Positions 19,846-23,400 of a stretch of DNA of 23,400 nt are shown here, in pieces. The stretch's first letter is position 1, and each line of letters starts with the position of its first letter. The position numbers and the translations under genes are program-made. This stretch comes from a virus. The notes under the pieces are model-generated. The model was not told the origin of the DNA. It saw nothing but the letters and a program-made list of their open reading frames with translations, and did not search any database. The stretch covers positions 1 through 23,400 of the IMG/VR virus record IMGVR_UViG_3300022698_000145. One strand, given 5' to 3'.

Positions 19846-20384
19846 TTAGCTAGTGGGTTGTCCAAAGCTCTCTGCAACTTAGAGTTCAACCTATCTTCTA
19901 GTTCTTCCATATCTCGTTCAATCGAGGTATTCAACCTTTCACGAGCTGAGTCATAATCATTCTGTAGAGAATCCCTCTTGTTCTCAAAACGCTCTTCAGC
20001 ATTCTGAATCATCTGGCGAACGTCAGCTTCAGTTTCTTTGACGTCATCTTCTACTTGATCAACTATGTCTTCCACTCGAACTAAGTCGTCTCTTAGATCG
20101 TTTTTGATATCACGAACTCGTGCTTCGGTCTCAATAGAAGCGTCACGGATAACATTAACTTCAACGATTACCGCATCCATCTTACCATCCATGACACTCA
20201 ACTGCTCTTGAAAACCAGATAGATCAGGGGCAACGTATTCTTGAATCTGCGCCTTCATGTTTCGATAGTCATTGTAAAATTCAAACGCACCCCACGCACC
20301 ACCACCCAAAGTCGAAAGGGCAGTAACCAAAGCGAATGCCTTGCCACCGGTAAACTTTACTCCAGCGAATTCTACTTCTGCCAT
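19842..20384 (-). CDS. Inner-membrane-anchored long coiled-coil protein
   Basis: The 180-residue protein has a short cytoplasmic start (MAEVEFAGVKFTGGK), one membrane helix (about 16-36: AFALVTALSTLGGGAWGAFEF) and then about 130 residues of strongly heptad-like, acidic coiled coil. The layout resembles inner-membrane spanins or scaffold proteins. I recall similar AEVEF-GGxKFxGGK proteins in marine T4-like phages, without a function. AGGAG precedes the ATG by six bases. It is the last gene of the minus-strand unit and overlaps the stop of the convergent gene by four bases. The spanin-like role is inference. Confidence 0.8.
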   Translation of the reverse strand: MAEVEFAGVKFTGGKAFALVTALSTLGGGAWGAFEFYNDYRNMKAQIQEYVAPDLSGFQEQLSVMDGKMDAVIVEVNVIRDASIETEARVRDIKNDLRDDLVRVEDIVDQVEDDVKETEADVRQMIQNAEERFENKRDSLQNDYDSARERLNTSIERDMEELEDRLNSKLQRALDNPLAN

Positions 20385-20393
20385 TTTATTCTC

Positions 20394-20825
20394 CTAGTTC
20401 TCGAACCCAGAACCGCCAACACTATTCAATCTTTTGAGTGTCTCTAATTCTTCTTGTAGTCTTAATACTTCAATTCTTTTCTTTCTTAATTCAAGCTCGT
20501 AAAGAGAGTTGCAATTTATCCGCTCTTCAGGTGCGTCCAATGGGATAGTGATCCTAGCGTAAACACCAACATCTCTTGTGCTATCCCCGTTACTGTTGCC
20601 AAAGGGACTACTGTAGTTGTCTATAACTCCAGTCACACCAAGCTCTAAGTTAGTCGCTCCACCAATAGCGTTCTTGCAATCCAGATCACCCGATCGAATG
20701 CTGTCCTGCCCATATGCGGTTGGGGGCGAAGGCAGTGCTAAGTTAATAGAACTGGCATCCGCCAGTGCACTCAGCGAAACCACCGAAATCAAACCAACCA
20801 AAAAATAGCGCATATTGAAACTCAC
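20394..20825 (-). CDS. Secreted conserved phage protein with C-terminal coiled coil
   Basis: The GTG start at 20825 forms a GTGA overlap with the preceding stop. An ATG four codons in (20813) gives MRYFLVGLISVVSLSALADA, a clean signal peptide. The mature part has SINLALPSPPTAYGQDSIR, SGDLDCKNAIGGATNLELGV and DVGVYARITIPLDAPEERIN, then CNSLYELELRKKRIEVLRLQ entering a helix. This pattern recurs, in my recollection, in proteins of marine phages and some marine bacteria. Two cysteines suggest a disulfide. The C-terminal helix could pair with the coiled coil of the next gene's product. The function is unknown. Confidence 0.8.
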   Translation of the reverse strand: MSFNMRYFLVGLISVVSLSALADASSINLALPSPPTAYGQDSIRSGDLDCKNAIGGATNLELGVTGVIDNYSSPFGNSNGDSTRDVGVYARITIPLDAPEERINCNSLYELELRKKRIEVLRLQEELETLKRLNSVGGSGFEN

Positions 20826-21199
20826 TTAAACTTAGAACAAATTCTAGAAGAAACTGCAGCTCTTGTAGAATCTCCCTTTCTCAACTTTGAACGTGAGCAG
20901 ACATATGTTGCTCGACTCACATCCTTTTCCCGGACAAAGACTTCAAACGAAACCTTGCTCAGATATTCCAACTGCACTATCCGGTACGTTGACGCAAACG
21001 GGATTGGATTGAAGTCTTTATCGAAAACTGCAATCTCATAAAACTCAACGTCTGCCCTTTTGTTGAACATCCGCATCGTTGTGCTGTATAGCCCATCCAT
21101 ATAAGACAGCTCCAGCTTCGGATAGGTAGGTGTCATTTCGTGGGCATTAGAAGTACCCACGAAAAGCACCATCAATAAGGGCATGATAAAAGTTTTCAT
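20822..21199 (-). CDS. Secreted pilus-chaperone-like protein
   Basis: The signal peptide is MKTFIMPLLMVLFVGTSNA. The mature 106 residues read as one immunoglobulin-like domain: YPKLELSYMDG, MRMFNKRADVEFYEIAVFDKDF (given here as MRMFNKRADV and EFYEIAVFDKDF) and TYVCSRSKLRKGDSTRAAVS, then SRICSKF. The order of strands and the R-C-S-K end recall the N-terminal domain of fimbrial (PapD-type) chaperones, but at half their length. It begins one base after the pilin-like gene's stop with no clear SD, so translation is coupled. If the analogy holds, it would fold or hold the pilin-like protein in the periplasm. Confidence 0.75.
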   Translation of the reverse strand: MKTFIMPLLMVLFVGTSNAHEMTPTYPKLELSYMDGLYSTTMRMFNKRADVEFYEIAVFDKDFNPIPFASTYRIVQLEYLSKVSFEVFVREKDVSRATYVCSRSKLRKGDSTRAAVSSRICSKFK

Positions 21200-21200
21200 A

Positions 21201-21722
21201 TTATTTCGCGATGCACTCAGCTTCAGCTAGTGCGGTATAGTTACCGCCCGGAAAAGCTTTGTTTCCTCCCATAGTTGCTTCTGAGTGGATAGCAAACCAA
21301 GTACTGCCCGTTGCAGTCAGCGTGTAGCGATCTGTATCACCAACTTCTAGCTTGTTGGCTTCATACGAACCCATGCCTTCAGCATCACTAACCGCCTGAA
21401 CTGACACTTCACCAGTGAAGGTTGCTTGATCAGGTAAGTTGGGTGAGCTACTGAACTCAGTCGGGGGAGTGATTTCTGCAAAGTATGCATCTGCCAATGT
21501 CACATCAATACGAACAACAGCTTGGTCACCACCGTCGGCTTGCTGTGTAGACAGTGTGTATGAGTTGGGGTTTCCGTAAGTACCTGCGGTGCTTGTCTGG
21601 ATGACGCAACGAGATTCTACGGTGCCATTGATTGGAACGTTTCCGGCTTTTGCCAACAACACACCACCTGCCAGTAGAGATGCCATAGCAATACGTGAAT
21701 ATGTTTTAGTCTTATCGAACAC
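21201..21722 (-). CDS. Secreted pilin-like (spore coat U / fimbrial-type) protein
   Basis: GTG 21722 with AGGAGA six bases before is the start; the frame extends further only into the intergenic and previous gene. The 173-residue product has a signal peptide (MASLLAGGVLLAKA, cut before GNVP). The mature beta-rich part begins NVPINGTVESRCVIQTSTAG and ends FPGGNYTALAEAECIAK, with a cysteine near each end. That layout is typical of fimbrial and spore-coat-U-like subunits. It sits directly before the chaperone-like gene, as pilin and chaperone genes do. No usher is seen in the window. It may form a surface polymer or a virion decoration. Confidence 0.75.
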   Translation of the reverse strand: MFDKTKTYSRIAMASLLAGGVLLAKAGNVPINGTVESRCVIQTSTAGTYGNPNSYTLSTQQADGGDQAVVRIDVTLADAYFAEITPPTEFSSSPNLPDQATFTGEVSVQAVSDAEGMGSYEANKLEVGDTDRYTLTATGSTWFAIHSEATMGGNKAFPGGNYTALAEAECIAK

Positions 21723-21759
21723 AATTGTTCTCCTATGAATTATTTGAAAATAACCATCA

Positions 21760-22656
21760 CTATTGGTATTGCATGTCAATCATTTTTTCATGCAATATTT
21801 GTTGAGCTAAACCAGTCCGAAGACCACGTCTATTTTCTGGCAATTTTTTATCCACAAGAACAACGGAATCACTATAAGATCCGCCATCAATCGTCACTAC
21901 ACTATATGTTCTCTCCATCACTGCGTTTGTTGCCTGATTCATTAAGTCGATTCTCGCGGCTTCCGCAAAAAGCGCATTATCGTTAATTGCCGATAGTGCC
22001 AACTCCAAACGGATTGCTCTACGATTTTCTTCTTTCTCTTCTTTCTCTTTCAGATCTTCTTCTGATAACCCTTCATCTTCGACCGACTCAACCTCAGTCT
22101 CTCGATCAAGATCCACGTTCTCATCTGAAGTGACGTCATACAGAGTTGACACGTCCACTTCAGGGACTACAGGTTCCGGTTGCTTGTAGTTAGGGCAACT
22201 CGGATCAAACTGAGGGTCATAGCACGGGTCTACCTTATACGTGTAAACAACATTGGCATCTGTAACGGTGCCCGTACCCTCAACCTCTATTGAACCATCA
22301 CCCCAAGCCTGCCTCGGAATGTTGGGTACAACAGGAACAACTTTACGAAGCTCGATACCACCTTGCTGTCCAGACCAATCATCCGTTGATCTGAAGATGT
22401 AACCTTCGCCAAAAGCATTTTCGTTTTGGACATGAACTTTCATATCGTCTTCGGTTATCTTGATCGGGGTGTAGCGATAGATGACATTACTCACATCCAG
22501 TCCGGGCACGTTAGGCGGAAACACATTATCCATGCTCCACGTGTGTCCACTTGATGCCGCGTTATCGGTCTGTCCGTAGTATGGGGTTATGCTCTCAGAA
22601 TATGAGTAGCATGCCCAAGATACCAATACCAAAGCGAGTTGCTGTCTCTTTAACAT
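21760..22656 (-). CDS. Secreted conserved phage protein, 298 residues
   Basis: The signal peptide is MLKRQQLALVLVSWACYSYS. The N-terminal domain (about 20-165) has TPYYGQTDNAASSGHTWSMD, VSNVIYRYTPIKITEDDMKV, HVQNENAFGEGYIFR and RQAWGDGSIEVEGTGTVTDA. A Cys-Pro-rich link (VDPCYDPQFDPSCPNY) leads to an acidic low-complexity stretch (about 185-212) and a helical C-terminal domain. I recall the WGDGSIEVEG family in marine phages and bacteria without function. The start overlaps the previous gene by 62 bases. AAGG precedes the ATG. Confidence 0.82.
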   Translation of the reverse strand: MLKRQQLALVLVSWACYSYSESITPYYGQTDNAASSGHTWSMDNVFPPNVPGLDVSNVIYRYTPIKITEDDMKVHVQNENAFGEGYIFRSTDDWSGQQGGIELRKVVPVVPNIPRQAWGDGSIEVEGTGTVTDANVVYTYKVDPCYDPQFDPSCPNYKQPEPVVPEVDVSTLYDVTSDENVDLDRETEVESVEDEGLSEEDLKEKEEKEENRRAIRLELALSAINDNALFAEAARIDLMNQATNAVMERTYSVVTIDGGSYSDSVVLVDKKLPENRRGLRTGLAQQILHEKMIDMQYQ

Positions 22657-23134
22657 CTACCTTATCCGAATCTTCTAATTCTTGACGCGTCGTCTCGACG
22701 TGAGTTTCCCAACCCAAACGAGCAGCGTCACCAATTTGACCGTTATATGGACAAGGAGTTCCTGCGTGCATCATAGCATCGAAAACCTTTTGGTCTTGAC
22801 ACATAACTGATACTGCGGCAACTTTCATGCCCATATCAAAAAGCGTTTTAGCATTCTTCAGACGGATACAGTTTTCTTCAGTGAACGTAGTTCCTGCCGA
22901 GATACCCAAAATCTGGGTCTGCACTGCACCAGCGACACCGATAGTACAAAGGTCGCTATTATTACCTGAGCTAAACTGTGGAGAGATAGCAGATGGCGGG
23001 GGTTGCTTGATGGTGGTGGTCATATTACCGTTTGTGGTAATTGTACTGTCTGTTGTAGATTCAGTAACAATGGGGTCTACTGCCCAAGCCAAAGAAGAGC
23101 ATAATAGTAATGACAGTGCAGCAATATACCTCAT
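22595..23134 (-). CDS. Secreted protein with C-terminal membrane segment, first gene of the late minus-strand unit
   Basis: MRYIAALSLLLCSSLAWAVDP is a clear signal peptide. ATG 23134, with GGA upstream, is preferred over ATG 23143 because a transcript from the late box at 23170 would leave almost no leader before the latter. The mature part has a Thr/Asn-rich stretch, PPPSAISPQFSSGNNSDLCT, GVAGAVQTQILGISAGTTF, then VSVMCQDQKVFDAMMHAGTP and CP. It ends in a short hydrophobic helix (FGIGILGMLLIF). Four cysteines suggest disulfides. The PPPSAISP...GAVQTQ...AGTPCP family recurs in marine phages in my recollection. The function is unknown. Confidence 0.82.
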   Translation of the reverse strand: MRYIAALSLLLCSSLAWAVDPIVTESTTDSTITTNGNMTTTIKQPPPSAISPQFSSGNNSDLCTIGVAGAVQTQILGISAGTTFTEENCIRLKNAKTLFDMGMKVAAVSVMCQDQKVFDAMMHAGTPCPYNGQIGDAARLGWETHVETTRQELEDSDKVDVKETATRFGIGILGMLLIF

Positions 23135-23162
23135 CAGTTCCATCTCGCGTATTATAAAAAAC

Positions 23163-23170
23163 TATTTATA
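23163..23170 (-). promoter_or_regulatory. T4-type late promoter box for the secreted-protein unit
   Basis: An exact TATAAATA on the minus strand lies about 28 bases before the first gene's ATG at 23134. No good -35 precedes it, as expected for T4 late promoters. It places the whole six-gene unit in the late programme. Confidence 0.6.
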
Positions 23171-23177
23171 AAAACCC

Positions 23178-23206
23178 TTGACTTAGGTACTATAATGCAG
23201 TACGAT
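23178..23206 (+). promoter_or_regulatory. Probable sigma70-type promoter for the SleB-like hydrolase
   Basis: The -35 is TTGACT (23178-23183), followed by 17 bases and -10-like TACGAT (23201-23206). A TATAAT at 23191-23196 is too close to this -35, though it could serve as a -10 with another weak -35. The region is divergent with the minus-strand late promoter. Confidence 0.45.
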
Positions 23207-23230
23207 TGTTTTTAAATTGAAGGAGAGAGT

Positions 23231-23400
23231 ATGAGAATCGCATTAGCTGCAGCTTTATTGTTTGGTGTTCCACAGAGTTTCGCCGAGACCACATACACCG
23301 AGGAAGAAATTAATTGGTTGACTAAGAACGTATACTTTGAAGCAAGAAATCAGGGTATCGCAGGGCAACTAGCTGTAGCCATGGTTACGTTAAATCGGGT
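23231..23400 (+). CDS. SleB-type cell wall hydrolase, 3' end outside the window
   Basis: The first 56 codons are present. MRIALAAALLFGVPQSFAET is a signal peptide. The start of the SleB/Hydrolase_2 domain follows: EEINWLTKNVYFEARNQGIA, then GQLAVAMVTLNRV. The Glu in YFEAR is the expected catalytic residue of these peptidoglycan lytic transglycosylases. GGAGAGAG precedes the ATG by a few bases. A Sec-exported hydrolase would reach peptidoglycan without a holin. It stands divergent to the secreted late unit, suggesting a role in lysis or envelope remodelling. Confidence 0.85.
   Translation, partial: MRIALAAALLFGVPQSFAETTYTEEEINWLTKNVYFEARNQGIAGQLAVAMVTLNR

Noticed and set aside
23191-23196. 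TATAAT as the -10 paired with TTGACT at 23178
   Set aside because: The spacing is only seven bases. The TACGAT at 23201 gives a normal 17-base spacer.

Overview
The window looks like part of the genome of a large lytic tailed phage of the broad T4-like type, probably infecting a marine or aquatic gammaproteobacterium. The evidence is the gene set: a T4 gp1-type deoxynucleoside monophosphate kinase, a T4 RNase H-type 5' nuclease, PhoH, an FmdB-like protein, a RecB-like nuclease, a tRNA cluster and a GIY-YIG homing endonuclease. Exact T4-type late promoter boxes (TATAAATA) occur three times. Genes are packed tightly, with many stop/start overlaps and many small unknown ORFs. The host assignment is inference from recalled family resemblance; no search was possible.

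Layout, plus strand, 1-19845. A cut-off ORF is followed by a large two-domain glycosyltransferase (212-1903). A terminator is overlaid on a late promoter (1940-1976), and small membrane and unknown proteins follow. At 3650-4544 lie four tRNA genes (Arg-UCU, Asn-GUU, Thr-UGU, Ser-UGA). Between the second and third are about 560 bases with no credible protein gene but at least four well-paired RNA segments. From 4629 to 11981 there is a helical protein, a conserved phage protein, two SH3-barrel-like paralogues, the dNMP kinase, many small accessory genes and a GT4 glycosyltransferase. From 12039 to 17146 there are conserved T4-like proteins including RNase H, a Rossmann-like DUF115/MptE-like protein and an FmdB-like protein. 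From 17177 to 19500 PhoH, a small ORF, a GIY-YIG homing endonuclease and a RecB-like nuclease follow one another with short gaps or overlaps.

Many short accessory operons are each headed by a near-identical sigma70-type promoter cassette (starting at 2281, 7214, 8455, 10200, 15242 and 15691, with looser relatives elsewhere). The cassette starts with TCAAAATAA, which often supplies the stop codon of the gene before it.

Layout, minus strand, 23134-19842. Six co-directional genes form one unit behind a late promoter (23170-23163). Five encode proteins with signal peptides, among them a pilin-like and a pilus-chaperone-like protein. The sixth is an inner-membrane protein with a long coiled coil. 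Divergent to this unit, at 23231, begins a signal-peptide-bearing SleB-type cell wall hydrolase that runs off the window. The layout suggests a late envelope module: lysis, surface display or exclusion. Its function is unknown, and with the RNA block in the tRNA cluster it is the most interesting part of the window.
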